NCBI GenBank assembly: GCA_029817715.1
Contig: JARUPY010000606.1
Location: 5,828,001 to 5,892,000, forward strand
Length of the DNA stretch: 64,000 nt
Reading direction: 5' to 3'
Origin: Melastoma dodecandrum
Taxonomy: Eukaryota; Streptophyta; Magnoliopsida; Myrtales; Melastomataceae
The notes below the pieces were generated by a model. The model had not been told where the DNA came from, searched no databases, and worked only from the letters and a program-made list of their open reading frames with translations. The position numbers and the translations under genes are program-made. Shown here piece by piece: positions 1 to 10,232 of the stretch (positions within the stretch are counted from its first letter, which is position 1; each line of letters opens with the position of its first letter).

Positions 1-254
1 TGCCAGTCATCGTTTCTCCCGTTTCCCTTAGCACCGAATGACCGGACATTAAACACGGTCTCTGGCGGGAGTGCTACCCTTCCTGGACGTGCAGGCCTTC
101 CTGGATGTGCAACCCTTCCAGGACGTGCAGGCCTTCCTGGATGTGCAACCCTTCCAGGACGTGTAACCAGTCCCGCTGCTTCGGTCCCCGTGACCAAGGC
201 CAAACAAAGGATCAAGAAGCCGTAACTCGGCAAAGCTGTTAGTACGTTGGCCAT
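1..254 (-). CDS. polygalacturonase-like protein, N-terminal part (runs off left edge)
   Basis: An ATG at 254 on the minus strand opens a frame that stays open to the window edge (84 codons), so the gene is cut by the boundary. Residues 1-26 look like a signal peptide: a hydrophobic stretch (GFLILCLALV) ending in TEA. A basic, proline-rich hexapeptide repeat built from PGRVAH and PGRPAR follows at about residues 30-59. Then comes VFNVRSFGAKGNGRNDD, the usual entry to the parallel beta-helix of plant glycosyl hydrolase family 28 (family form: FNV-x2-FGA-x-G-x-G-x2-DD). This family hydrolyses homogalacturonan in the cell wall. The catalytic motifs (NTD, DD, GHG) would lie outside the window, so exo- versus endo-activity and intactness cannot be judged. 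A TATA-like TATATAT lies about 95 bases upstream. The repeat is unusual for the family. Confidence 0.72.
   Translation of the reverse strand, partial: MANVLTALPSYGFLILCLALVTGTEAAGLVTRPGRVAHPGRPARPGRVAHPGRPARPGRVALPPETVFNVRSFGAKGNGRNDDW
78..167 (-). repeat. 18-bp minisatellite inside the polygalacturonase-like reading frame
   Basis: Five tandem 18-bp units fill 78-167. They alternate between CCTTCC(T/A)GGACGTGCAGG and CCTTCCTGGATGTGCAAC forms, giving a 36-bp higher-order period. Because 18 is a multiple of three, the array stays in frame on the minus strand and adds whole hexapeptides (PGRVAH / PGRPAR). It lies just after the signal peptide and before the beta-helix domain. Confidence 0.85.
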
Positions 255-346
255 GGTGCTAGGAGTCCCTTGTCGTCTTCGTAATCAGTTTAGGTTAGCG
301 AACATCAACACCTGCGAGAGAAGGGGCTTGGGGAGCCGAAAAAGAG

Positions 347-353
347 TATATAT
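347..353 (-). promoter_or_regulatory. TATA-like box of the polygalacturonase-like gene
   Basis: TATATAT in an A/T-rich context lies about 95 bases upstream of the minus-strand ATG at 254. The rest of 255-844 shows no other recognisable gene. It would hold this promoter and the 3' flank of the short gene that ends at 845. Confidence 0.4.
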
Positions 354-844
354 TCGAAATGTTTCGGGAGAATCCCAAGTTCTTCCCTCCCCCAGATGTC
401 TTGTTCTTGTTTTGTTCGGTTGGACTGATTGAGGTTCAAGTTTAAATGGTCCTTAAATCAATGTGGAGATCTGGGAGATGAGCTGAACCCTAGGCAAATA
501 TCTTGGGGGCTTCAGGTATTCGGTTATAACTGTTGTCCTATTAATGGGATGTAAGAATCCGAACCGACAGACATTCATTATCAACTTCCAGTTTTCTTAC
601 CAGACAGCAGATTTCTTGCAAGTGTTTCATGTACTCCTTTACATGTGCTTTCCACAATTAGCTGTCCCAAAACCACCCTCAAATTTAGATTTGTTGTTAG
701 GAACTTGTTAGCCAGGAAATAATCTTATCATGCACATACACACCAGTTAGGTAATTGTTTCCACCCTTCTCGCAAAAGTAGACAGAGTTTAACTTCGCAT
801 CGCATTACAATCGGTTACGTTCCGTAAATTACTGCTGAGTGTGT

Positions 845-1219
845 CTATCCATCACCAAAGAGCAAAGTCTTGTTCCTTGATGCAGCACTATCCGTCTCCA
901 TCCCCGCAGCATGATACTGGAGCCGATGCCCCGAGTTGGAATTGGAAGATGACGGATAACTCGCGGTGGATTGATGTTGAAATGTTGAAGGCATTGAATG
1001 GATAACAAAGGCTTGCGGTGTAGGAAGCCTTAGAGTTACCAAGGGAACTTCTGTACTCCTGTAAAGCTCACAGGCTGTAAGACGGTAGTTCGGATTCCCC
1101 GGCTCCCTCGGACGTGTAGGGGTAGGGACGTGGCGGTACATTCGCCCGTAGTCCCGGTCCATCATGGAGAACCCTTCAAGTCCAACCTGAGAGAGGCGGA
1201 CCGGCGGCGGCGGGGACAT
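845..1219 (-). CDS. short plant protein of unknown function, copy A
   Basis: An uninterrupted 124-residue frame with its own TATA box (TATAAAA at 1300-1306) about 80 bases upstream. The family is not recognised. The N-terminus has a conserved block around LSQVGLEGFSMMDRDYGRMYR, and a second short block PLVT sits near residue 60. Both recur at similar positions in the neighbouring frame at 2370-2747 (LARIGQQGFNLIDKHYG and PLVT). Conservation between two diverged neighbours with equivalent promoters argues that both are real genes. No signal peptide, membrane segment or cysteine pattern is visible. The middle is Pro/Arg-rich and the C-terminus Ser-rich, so much of the protein may be disordered. 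A spliced extension cannot be excluded. Confidence 0.5.
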   Translation of the reverse strand: MSPPPPVRLSQVGLEGFSMMDRDYGRMYRHVPTPTRPREPGNPNYRLTACELYRSTEVPLVTLRLPTPQAFVIHSMPSTFQHQSTASYPSSSNSNSGHRLQYHAAGMETDSAASRNKTLLFGDG

Positions 1220-1299
1220 TCCGATTTAGTATTTCTTGTAGGTGTGAGTGTATGTTTTTCGGGTCGTGGCTTAGGAAAACGAAGTTTGATGGTCCCTCA

Positions 1300-1306
1300 T
1301 TTTATA
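1300..1306 (-). promoter_or_regulatory. TATA box of short gene copy A
   Basis: On the minus strand the sequence reads TATAAAATG, about 80 bases before the ATG at 1219. The copy B gene has the same TATAAAATG string in the matching place. Confidence 0.5.
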
Positions 1307-2369
1307 CACGGGTAAAATGCGAGACAAAACACACTTTATACGTCATGTGAGCAAGAACTGTGATTGAAGAGAGAAATTTTTACCCGATGGTCTCGTTCAA
1401 AGTCCGGACATTCCCCGATACTTACATGATGTGGTCGGGAGGGGAATTCGATGCTTGAATTATTGGGTTTCAGGATGTTCAACCGATTCAATCTCTGGGT
1501 AGAGGTGTGGATAGGGTTAGCAACAAAAGTGAAACACCCCCAATATCCAATGCTTATTACATCATCACTATGAGGTATGCACTTCCAACCTCGGAATATA
1601 TTCTTCCCCACCAAAAATGACCAAATTGGGGTTGGCGTGGAATCCAAATCCGTTTCAAAGATGATCCGTAATCATACCCACTTTTCCATCCCAAAATGTA
1701 GAAAGTTCGCACACAACCAATCATTCAACTTTTCTTAACTTTCGGTCACATTATAAACCCTAAATCAAACAAAAAACTTTTGGACTGATTTGATTCTTTT
1801 TTATTCCATCGGATAAATTCAGGGCTTATCTATCGGCATCTTTTCCATCTTCAAGTGGTTTGTGTGATCCATGCACGATTATTTTACGGATGTTATTACG
1901 GATGATGATGATGATGATCAATGTTCTTCCTTATCCAGAGAGTCGGTCAACATGGGATTTAAAATAAAACAAAGGGATTCTCATTCTTCTTCTTTCCCCT
2001 GAATAATGAAAGAGGATAGAATTTGAATATTTACTTGATGATGTTGTTATTATATTGATCAAGCCTGGTCGAATGAACTCCAGATCGTGGTTATGAATTT
2101 AATTTTGTCGGGAAGGGCCAAACGTGCGACAATATTCTCCATGGAAGTTAAAGTTGAACGGGGTCGAGTCGTGGCTGGTTACAGTTTTGGTGCGAGTTGT
2201 TGAGCTGCTGGATGTTTGGATCTGTAAGGAGGACTTCGCCATAGAGAAAGCTTGCATTTACTACATACATCCAGATGCGTCTTACGTTCTTAAGAGACGC
2301 GAGAACATTCGCCGCGTCGGTGACCAGGTTATGTCACTTTGTGCGTATGGCGAGTTCGACCTAATTCGA
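1307..2369. other. intergenic, no gene recognised
   Basis: No conserved coding segment was found on either strand. It contains a (GAT)6 microsatellite at 1901-1918. The long plus-strand frame at 2124-2801 overlaps the short copy B gene antisense and shows no family signature. Confidence 0.5.
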
Positions 2370-2747
2370 CTAGCGATATTCGGTTACATATTCAGTTGCG
2401 TAAGAAACCTTGTACATGGGGATGATCTTGCAGTTTTCCATGGCATCTCCCTCCATCTGCGCTGCATGGCGATTGGGAGGAACCTCCGGTTTGTAATAGT
2501 AAGTCACGGGGTAGCCGGGGTTATGGTACAGAAGGTGTTGGGGCAGGGCAGGAACTTTTTCAGTCACCAGCGGAGCTTCCACCGGAGAGTAAATAAGATT
2601 CTGCTGCCAGGGGAGAATATTACTGGGCTCCTTGATGGGCAGCAGAGGTGGTGGAGGAGCTCCATAGCGGCGGCAGCCGTAATGCTTGTCAATCAGATTG
2701 AAGCCTTGTTGACCGATCCGGGCAAGCTCCGAGGGCGATCTCGACAT
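2370..2747 (-). CDS. short plant protein of unknown function, copy B
   Basis: An uninterrupted 125-residue frame, the same size and strand as copy A (845-1219). The shared N-terminal block here reads LARIGQQGFNLIDKHYGCRRY. A proline run (APPPPLLP) follows near residue 30, then PLVT near residue 60. The C-terminal half is Tyr/Pro-rich (YYYKPE) and differs from copy A. A TATA box lies about 65 bases upstream. No signal peptide or membrane span is evident. The pair looks like an old tandem duplication under loose constraint outside the N-terminal block. No function is assigned. Confidence 0.5.
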   Translation of the reverse strand: MSRSPSELARIGQQGFNLIDKHYGCRRYGAPPPPLLPIKEPSNILPWQQNLIYSPVEAPLVTEKVPALPQHLLYHNPGYPVTYYYKPEVPPNRHAAQMEGDAMENCKIIPMYKVSYATEYVTEYR

Positions 2748-2807
2748 TGGTTTATGCTTTGGCTTTCAAGGTTCGGTTTAGAGAATAGTCGAAGTCCTTG
2801 ATGTCCA

Positions 2808-2814
2808 TTTTATA
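2808..2814 (-). promoter_or_regulatory. TATA box of short gene copy B
   Basis: The minus strand reads TATAAAATG about 65 bases before the ATG at 2747, matching the arrangement at the copy A gene. Confidence 0.5.
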
Positions 2815-3824
2815 GGCCCCAGCAATCCTGATATCCTAAAATTCTTTCTGAACATATGCTTCCTAGCCAGTCCATTACACATAACCCATACTTTATTTCA
2901 ATCATGTAAGAGGACTCCTGCCATAAAATGTGCAAAGGCTCGCGATGCATAGATGGCACGTCTGAGCGCGAACATATCGAAACCGGCACGTTCAATTTAC
3001 CTTGAAAGCGATAAGCATAACCAGTTTACCATGATCTCGCAAGTGTAGTACAACGTCACGGTTAATTAATCGGGGAATGAAGACTGATTAAAGAAGAAGG
3101 AAAACATCACAAAAAAGTGCACATACTTTTTTCCATTTGTTTTATTCCTTGGCACGTGAATTGGGAATCTAAGCGAAGCAACTTGGCAAACTTTAACACA
3201 ACTCAAATGGAATCGTGTCTGTCCTTTCTTTTCCCCTTTTTTTTCTAGATATGATATTGATAAGGAGATTCTTTTTTAAGAACATAACTAAGAAAAGCAC
3301 AGACTACGGCTTATGGAAACGGCCAACCGGCTCGACAAGACGGCTCCCGGGATGATCACCGTTCTAGCTCGCCCACTCGGGGCAGGAAGAAGGTCACGAA
3401 TCAGCGATGGACCCAATGCGAGAACAACTAAACTGCAAAGAAGATCAGATTCGCATTCATGAGCTAATATTTCCACAAAGACGAGTGACGTATTGCCAAT
3501 TTTAGGACATGAATAATGTGAATGTAAGAATGATATACAGACAAACCCTAAATATGTGGGAGGGAGAACTGATGGATATGGATTTGAAGCATCAGAAGCC
3601 ACAGGAAAGAAATAAAAGCAACTATTAATCGATAAGCAAAAGGAGATCTGTAATTAGTAAAAACAATTAATAGCAACAGAAATTAACTACCTTTGCTCCT
3701 GTCCGTCTCCTCTTCCTTCTTGTCTGTTAAAAGGCCGGTTTGCTCCTCCCCCTTATCTCCCAGCTGCAAAAAGTTTCCGCCGCGCCCCTCGTCGAGGATT
3801 AGTGAAACATACGATTTTTCGATC
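2815..3824. other. intergenic, upstream region of the pectin methylesterase gene
   Basis: No conserved coding segment recognised. The last 130 bases are open in the same frame as the downstream esterase, but the family-like start is the ATG at 3825. Confidence 0.4.
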
Positions 3825-5651
3825 ATGACCTTGGATACAGAATACAATCCCGTTAATGTCCAGCAAGGCCGAAATAAGGGAGTGAAGTATGCAGTTGCAG
3901 GCGTCGCCAGTGTGATCCTTGTCGCGGCCGTCATTGGCGTCGCGGTCAGTGCCGGCAAGGGGAATGGTACCGCTGACGTGACGGGAAGTGGCAACGGCGG
4001 AGTGTCAGCATCGATGAAGGCGGTCCAGGCGATATGTGCCCCGACGGATTACAAGGAGACGTGCGTGAATAGCCTTTCTTCTGCTTCTGGGAACACCACT
4101 GATCCTAAGGATTTGATCCAGATCGGATTCCAGGTCGCGATCAACCAAGTGAAAAAAGCAATAAGCAACTCGAGCGTGGTCAAGGAAGCGGCCAATGACC
4201 CGAGAACAAAACAAGCCCTTAATACCTGCCAGGACATGCTCGACTACACGATCGATGACCTCGAGAATTCATTGCGCCAGTTAGGTACTTTCGATGTCAG
4301 CAGGATTGATGACTACGTGTCGGACCTACAGGTTTGGCTGAGTGGGGCCGTCACATTCCAGGAGACTTGCCTGGATGGTTTTGAGAACACGACTGGCGAC
4401 GCAGGGGAGAAAATGCAACAGGTTCTTAAAACTTCAAGGGAACTAACCAGTAATGGTCTGGCGATGATTACCGAGATTTCTTCGCTGATAAGCTCATTGA
4501 ACATCCCAAGTTTAACTCGACGTCTCTTGTCTGATGAGGAGGGACACGGCAGCTTTCCGAAATGGGTCGATGGAAGAAAGCGCAGGCTCCTTGATGCCAC
4601 GGGGTCGGACATCAAGGCCGACGTCATTGTGGCCCAAGATGGAAGCGGCAGGTATAAGACCATCAATGAGTGTCTCCAAGATATCCCAACGAAAAACAAC
4701 CAAACATTCGTTATATATATTAAGGAAGGAGTTTACGCAGAGAAAGTGTTCCTCAACAAGAAGATGACTAACGTTATGATGATCGGAGACGGTCCTGACA
4801 AGACTGTCATAACCGGGAGCCTAAACTTCATTGACGGTGTCCAGACGTGCAACACGGCGACTTTCAGTGGGTACCAAACCTTTCATATCGCAATGACATG
4901 AATATGTACCTTAGTTTTGACCTTTTTTTTTTCATTTCCGCTACTGTCTGCAGCGGTGGTGGGAGCGAACTTCATAGCCAAGAACATAAAATTCGAGAAC
5001 ACTGCGGGAGCCGAGAAGCACCAGGCGGTCGCTCTACGCGTCCAATCCGATATGTCCATATTCTACAACTGCGAGATGGACGCCTACCAAGACACCCTTT
5101 ACACACACGCTCACCGTCAGTACTACCGTGACTGCACCATCGCTGGAACCATAGACTTCATCTTCGGTGATGCTCCGTCGGTCTTTCAAAACTGCAAGAT
5201 GGTAGTCAGGAAACCATTGGAGAACCAGCAATGCATCGTGACCGCCTCAGGAAGAAGCGACAGGCGCTCTGCCTCAGCAATCGTGCTCCAAAACTGCACT
5301 ATCACAGCAGATCCCGAGTATTATCCGCTTAGGGAAATAAACAAGGCTTACCTTGGCCGCCCTTGGAAGAATTTCTCAAGAACAATTGTGATGCAGTCGG
5401 AAATAGATGACTTGATTCAGCCGCAAGGATGGTTACCTTGGTTGGGAGACGCCTTCCTCAGCACATGCTTTTATGCGGAGTTCGGAAACAGGGGACCAGG
5501 TTCGGGCATGAGCCAGAGAGCAAAGTGGCGTGGGATCAAGAAAATCACCGCGCAGCATGTCCTCGACTTCACGCCCAGCAGGTTCTTCAAGGGAGATAAT
5601 TGGATAAGAGCTAGCGGAGTGCCGTATTCTCCAGGGATGATGGCGGTTTAA
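3825..5651 (+). CDS. pectinesterase/pectinesterase inhibitor (type I PME)
   Basis: Two exons, 3825-4866 and 4954-5651, join across an 87-bp GT-AG intron in phase 1 to give 579 residues, normal for the family. Order: a signal-anchor membrane segment (about 20-43), a pectin methylesterase inhibitor pro-domain (about 61-225, four Cys), two dibasic processing motifs RRLL (232-235, 253-256), then the PME catalytic domain. Active-site landmarks are present: GVYAE, QAVAL, YQDTLY (Asp394), DFIFG (Asp415) and LGRPW (Arg483, Trp485). The enzyme removes methyl esters from homogalacturonan in the wall; the pro-domain is normally cut off in the Golgi by a subtilase at RRLL. Start: the ATG at 3825 follows a stretch lacking family similarity and places the membrane anchor correctly. 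A polygalacturonase-like gene, which acts on the demethylated product, lies about 3.6 kb away. Confidence 0.93.
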
Positions 5652-6103
5652 GACATCATCTTGAGACAGTTTTCAAGAGTAAAAGACATGAAAACTCACG
5701 TGGTCATGAAGCCAGAAGTATCTTTAGACATCACACAGGTAGGATAGAGTCACACAATGTGAGAACGACGAGTTTTACGTCGTAATAAAAAACGCAGAAA
5801 CCATAGATAGACTCCTTCCTTGTATTTATAGATTTTGCCAGCTAAAAAGGAAATTGGACTTTGGTTGCTCAAAAATTTGGGGCAAGATGTCGGTACAAAT
5901 ACAGCTTCCAATTAAGTCTTTGCACAAGCAAAGGTGAAAGATCAAGATTATCTACCAGTCCCGAAACGTGACAGCGCGAATCCGGTTTGTAGCGAATCAA
6001 GCTTTCAACCAGCAGCAACCAATGGAAAACTGATAGCGAGGCGCTGACTGGATTATTTCTGCGAAATAGACATGCATAAATATCTATGAAGATGGTTAAG
6101 CCA
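5652..6103. other. convergent 3' flank between PME and the FAHD1-like gene
   Basis: Holds the 3' ends of two converging genes; an AATAAA-type string occurs near 5783. No other feature seen. Confidence 0.5.
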
Positions 6104-8343
6104 TCACATTCCTGGTCTACGGCGCGGCCCCACATTAAAGTGGACATCGATAAGGCCTGTTATCCCGGCGGTGATTCTTTGGCCGATCTTCACTGGGCCA
6201 ACGCCTTCTGGGGTGCCTGCCAGAGAAGTTCAAGAGGTATCTCAGCTCTATTAAGGTTGTCCTATATATAGAACTAGACAGAGTATTATCTCTCTACAGA
6301 AATTTATCAATCTTCTCAGAACACAAATAACTTAGAAGCTGAAGAAACGAGAAACAGTAGCAAGTCAATGGTATCTTGAACTTCAGGGTGACAGTCAAGC
6401 GTGATAATCAGATATAACAACCATTGCGTCGGCAATCGTGCTATACCTGTCAGTATGACATCTCCTTCAAATAGTGTCATTATGGAACTTATATGACTAA
6501 CAAGGTATGGTATCTTGAACATCATGTCGCTGGTTGAGCCTTTCTGCTTTACTTCGTCGTCTACCTGAGATGAAGCTTGCAGCGTACCTTAGAAAGAGCA
6601 GGAATAGAGAGGACTATCAAACAGTAGAAGAAAACTGGGAAGGTGGTGGCACACCTTGAGCCACAGTTCCAGGTTATCAGGGTCTGGCACTGCTGATTTG
6701 TCCAGCTGTGAAATGTCAGAGTTTATACTTTAGTGAAAACTTTTAGACTTGCATCTCCCCAGATAAAAGAAGACAAGAAGCTAGACAGAGATCTTAAAGA
6801 CTATTCAAAGCATCCAACAAAGTCGCCAAATTTCCCTGAACTTATTTGCAAAGAGAGAGATTTTTTTTATAAGCACACAGAAATACTTTGAAGACCTATG
6901 ACTGTAATACACTTCATTTCAGCCCCTCGATTAACTGAATGCATAACAGAATCTGAAACTTACAACAGAGCTGATGGGTGTGAAAGTGTCCTGTCCTTTC
7001 GCTACTGTCCAAGGTAGACCTGCAGCCTGTTATTAGGACAAATAAAGGGTCAGGACAAGTTCTGCAGGTAAACTTATGGCAGAAACTCCCTAGATTTATG
7101 ACATGCTACGGGACATTAGCACTGGGACCATGCAGTTAAGAAAGAGCTGTCTTGGATTAATAACAAGGGAGTTCTGATTTTTACAAACTTAACAGTGACT
7201 CCAGTGAAATGTCGTCTATTTATGCCGTAACAGATGGGGCAAGTAAAATGCAGGGAAATATTAATCGAAAAAGCCAAGCCATCCTTGTTAAGGAGATCAA
7301 GAATTACCTACTTTTGAATGCCTAAGAAAGGGAAAATATTTCAAGAGAAAAAAAGAAGGATCAAGGAAGTCGGAGGACTGGAATACAAACCTTTGCAGAG
7401 GCTTGGATTTCCCTTGCAGTCATATCCAATGCAACGGCATAACCTGCCATAAGAACTCAGCGTGGTGTCATGAGGCTGCCAAAGAAGAAAACTACCACAT
7501 ATTTGACAGCAGAGAAGAAAGACATAAGGTACAATCACATTTAGACTTGACAGAATACAACAGGAATATCATATTTTTGCACAAACTATAACATAGCACC
7601 GACAGCCAACTCCTAAGGCATTTGAACATCCTCTATATTCGGTACTAAATATTTCCCAGCAGCAACCATTGTTATTTGCCACAAATTCGAATATCATGGC
7701 AGGATGATTTGTCGAACAAGAAACAATTAAGTACACCAACTCATTCTAAGTAAGCAGTTTCAGCAATAGGAACTTAAATCATTTAGCTGAGACCAGTGAT
7801 CCCAATAATATCCTAGGCACAGCACCGCTTGTGACTATACTTTGATATGATATCTTCTCATGGGAAGAACCATATTTCACATAGAGCAATCTGTGTACTT
7901 CGCCCTTATGAACTCCAACCGAATCCAATCCCACGTGATTCTAGCTTCTAACTAAAAAGTTTCACCTGCGACGTGATCCATGGCGGCAGACTCCGCAACG
8001 TCCCTCGCCTTGCGACCGATTACGACCGCCAGCTCCACCTCGTGATGCAACGACTCCAGCGGGTGGGGCACCTCGATGGTCCCTCCGTCGGTCACGTAGG
8101 AAGAAGTCGGCTTCAGGAACAGCACCGGCTCCTTTTAAAAGAGAAATAGAAAAAAAAAATCGATCACCAACCCGATCTCGCAAATCAAAAACCAAAGCAG
8201 CGGGCGATGTAGAAGATCTGGGTGTGGTATACCTTGGGGACGGGATTTCCGAGCTCCTTGGCGTGGGCGACGTAGTTACGACCGACGGCGACGATCTTAG
8301 TGCCGGCCTTGAGGAGGTTACCGACGCCGGCGGAGGAGGCCAT
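6104..8343 (-). CDS. fumarylacetoacetate hydrolase-domain protein (FAHD1-like acylpyruvase/oxaloacetate decarboxylase)
   Basis: Seven exons join in frame: 8233-8343, 7966-8131, 7391-7443, 6964-7026, 6655-6705, 6447-6564 and 6104-6216, giving 224 residues. Family landmarks run in order: KIVAVGRNYVAHAKELGNPVPK at the N-terminus, EPVLFLKPTSSY, HHEVELAVVIG (metal-binding Glu residues), YAVALDMTARE, PWTVAKGQDTF, and GDVILTG then TPEGVGPV at the end. FAHD1 proteins are small Mg-dependent enzymes that hydrolyse acylpyruvates and decarboxylate oxaloacetate in mitochondria. The start at 8343 matches the usual length. An in-frame upstream ATG at 8463 would add about 40 Arg/Ser/Pro-rich residues, possibly a mitochondrial presequence. 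All introns are GT-AG. Confidence 0.93.
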
Positions 8344-8463
8344 CGTACGGAGTCGGAAGGGGGGAGAGGGAGAGGGCGAGGGCTTTGGCTGATGAAGCGA
8401 AATCCCAATTGACACCTCCCTGAGTATGCGCGTTGACCGCGTGAACACCGAAGTCAACGCCAT

Positions 8464-9005
8464 CTTCCCGATTCCCTCTTCCTTTTTTTTTCCTCTTTAA
8501 AAATTAGTGTTTTTATTTTATTTTTTGCATTGTTTAGAAAATTGTTAGTAGTTTGTAAATAAGAGTTTTGTTACAATTTAATCTTAATTTATAAAATAAT
8601 TCGCGAAATAACCTCGTCAATTTCGAAATTCCGCAAATAACCTCGTGAAATCGGCCTTAGAAAGGCCGACCTCAAATTCTTAAAGAAGTCGGCCTTTAAA
8701 AGGCCGACTTCATAAAAATAAAATAAAAAATAAAAAATTTTAAGGAAGTCGGCATTTTAAAAAACAAGATTAAATTGGAACAAAGCTCTTGTAAATAAAA
8801 TGTCGCATTACGATTTAAGAGAAAAACAAACACCCCCATAAAATTAATTCGTTTTTACTTTTTTCTCCTTGGACCCAAAAATTGGGCAATGATATGTTGT
8901 GGGGGTTGGTTTATTTTATTTGTATTGTTTTCAACTGGGGCGGCTATGGACACATCGTACGAGGTTGTCGGCGTGGTAAAATAAATAATATTTCTTTTAA
9001 GAGAA
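8464..9005. other. intergenic with palindromic GGCCGAC cluster
   Basis: No gene seen. AT-rich DNA follows the FAHD1-like promoter and contains the inverted-repeat cluster listed separately. Its other end abuts the left target duplication of a SINE. Confidence 0.4.
8601..8760. repeat. cluster of GGCCGAC inverted repeats
   Basis: A direct repeat with core AAATAACCTCGT occurs twice between 8605 and 8650. It is followed by a hairpin TCGGCCT/AGGCCGA at 8651-8669, a 27-base near-perfect palindrome GAAGTCGGCCTTTAAAAGGCCGACTTC spread over 8685-8711 (one central mismatch), and a third half-copy at 8745-8760. The layout suggests a degraded repeat family or a tandem of foldback units. No coding content. 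Confidence 0.6.
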
Positions 9006-9021
9006 AAAGAAAAAGACATTT

Positions 9022-9205
9022 TTTTTAATTGTTCGTCGAGTTTCTGGACTTTCGCTCCGACTAATTCGGACTCGACCTAGGTAGAACATCTGGTTATGGT
9101 GAATGAGTCTTTTCAACAAAGGTGACTGCGTACGGTAGGTTTCGAACCCGAGACCTCCTTAAACGAATCCAAACTCCTTACTACTTGAATTAACCCTATG
9201 TTGAT
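9022..9205 (-). mobile_element. tRNA-derived SINE with 16-bp target-site duplication
   Basis: The element is about 184 bp on the minus strand. Reading from 9205, a tRNA-like head carries a B box GGTTCGAAACC (9138-9148) with an A-box-like AATTCAAGTAGTAAGG upstream. The tail ends in an A-rich run next to 9022. It is flanked by identical copies of AAAGAAAAAGACATTT at 9006-9021 and 9206-9221. The polymerase III head, A-rich tail and long perfect duplication are the hallmarks of a SINE moved by LINE machinery. The perfect duplication indicates a fairly recent insertion or good preservation. Confidence 0.8.
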
Positions 9206-9221
9206 AAAGAAAAAGACATTT

Positions 9222-10232
9222 GCTGTCCCGTAAGAATCATGAAACGTAACGAATAGATTAATTTTATTTTATCAAATTAATCGTTCGTGGTGAAAGTTTA
9301 TGGAGTTTTAAAATTCGTTTCTTGAAAAAGGAATAAAAAAATTTATTTTTTATTAAAGAAATCGGAGTTTTAAAAATTCAAATATAGATATTTTTTTTTC
9401 TTACAAATAAAGTATTTTCGGGAATAAATTACAACGAAGCCTATAAATAGAAAGCCCACTGCCAAGTTACAATCATCCAAGGTGGATAATTAAGACGAGG
9501 GGGACGGGGCAGTGACGTCTCTTCATGTCCAATAAAAAAAATATCTTTAAGAGTTTGGCAAATGATGTACCGAACGAAGGGAGAAGAAGAAATCAAAGCA
9601 AAAAATAATAAGAATACAAATAACATAAAGGTAGCCTGCATATAAATAAAACTACAACAACACGTCGTGGCATGGCATGTCATGACATGCATGAATTGCA
9701 CTCCCCCACAACCACATCTTCCCTTCCTTCCGTAATATTATTTATACAATCCAACCTCTTTCATATCTTTTTATCATCCAAAACACAAGAAAACGTGGGC
9801 TAATTTCCCGTTTTTTATTTTTTACATTTTAAACTACGGTCCACTCGTTTACTCTGTATTAAAATACGAGTTGAAAAATTACGTAACATTATATTGTTTA
9901 TGAATCTTCCTTTTGTTTCTTCATACAATTTAATAATTATGTTTGAGATCGACAAAACTCCAAACTTGAATTATTATTATTTTTTTAAAGTGTATTTATT
10001 TTTACCACCCCCCCCCCCCTTTTTTTTACCAAATCATGAAAGCAAACTCCCTTTTTTCTCCGTCCCCTGTATGTCTCTTCCTTCTTCTTCCTTCTTATTC
10101 TTCATATTCTTCCTAACACTTCCATCCCAACCACCACTGTGAGCGAGTTGTAAGCGAGCTGAACCCCAAGAACACTACACGGACATCAAGAAGGAAGAAA
10201 GTAAACTCTCCTTCACCCGCGAGACTACTAGC
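9222..10232. other. intergenic, upstream region of the FLZ gene
   Basis: AT-rich, with no coding segment recognised. Contains a 16-bp perfect palindrome GCATGTCATGACATGC at 9675-9690 overlapping an RY-type CATGCATG at 9686-9693, about 540 bases upstream of the FLZ start, and C-, T- and pyrimidine-rich runs near 10010-10130 that suit a 5' leader. Confidence 0.4.

Noticed and set aside
2124..2801. 225-codon plus-strand frame
   Set aside because: It lies antisense to the short copy B gene and its promoter, shows no family motif, and the copy B frame has paralogue support.
8344..8463. Upstream in-frame extension of the FAHD1-like protein
   Set aside because: Plausible as a mitochondrial presequence, but the 8343 start gives the normal family length; kept as an alternative, not as the call.
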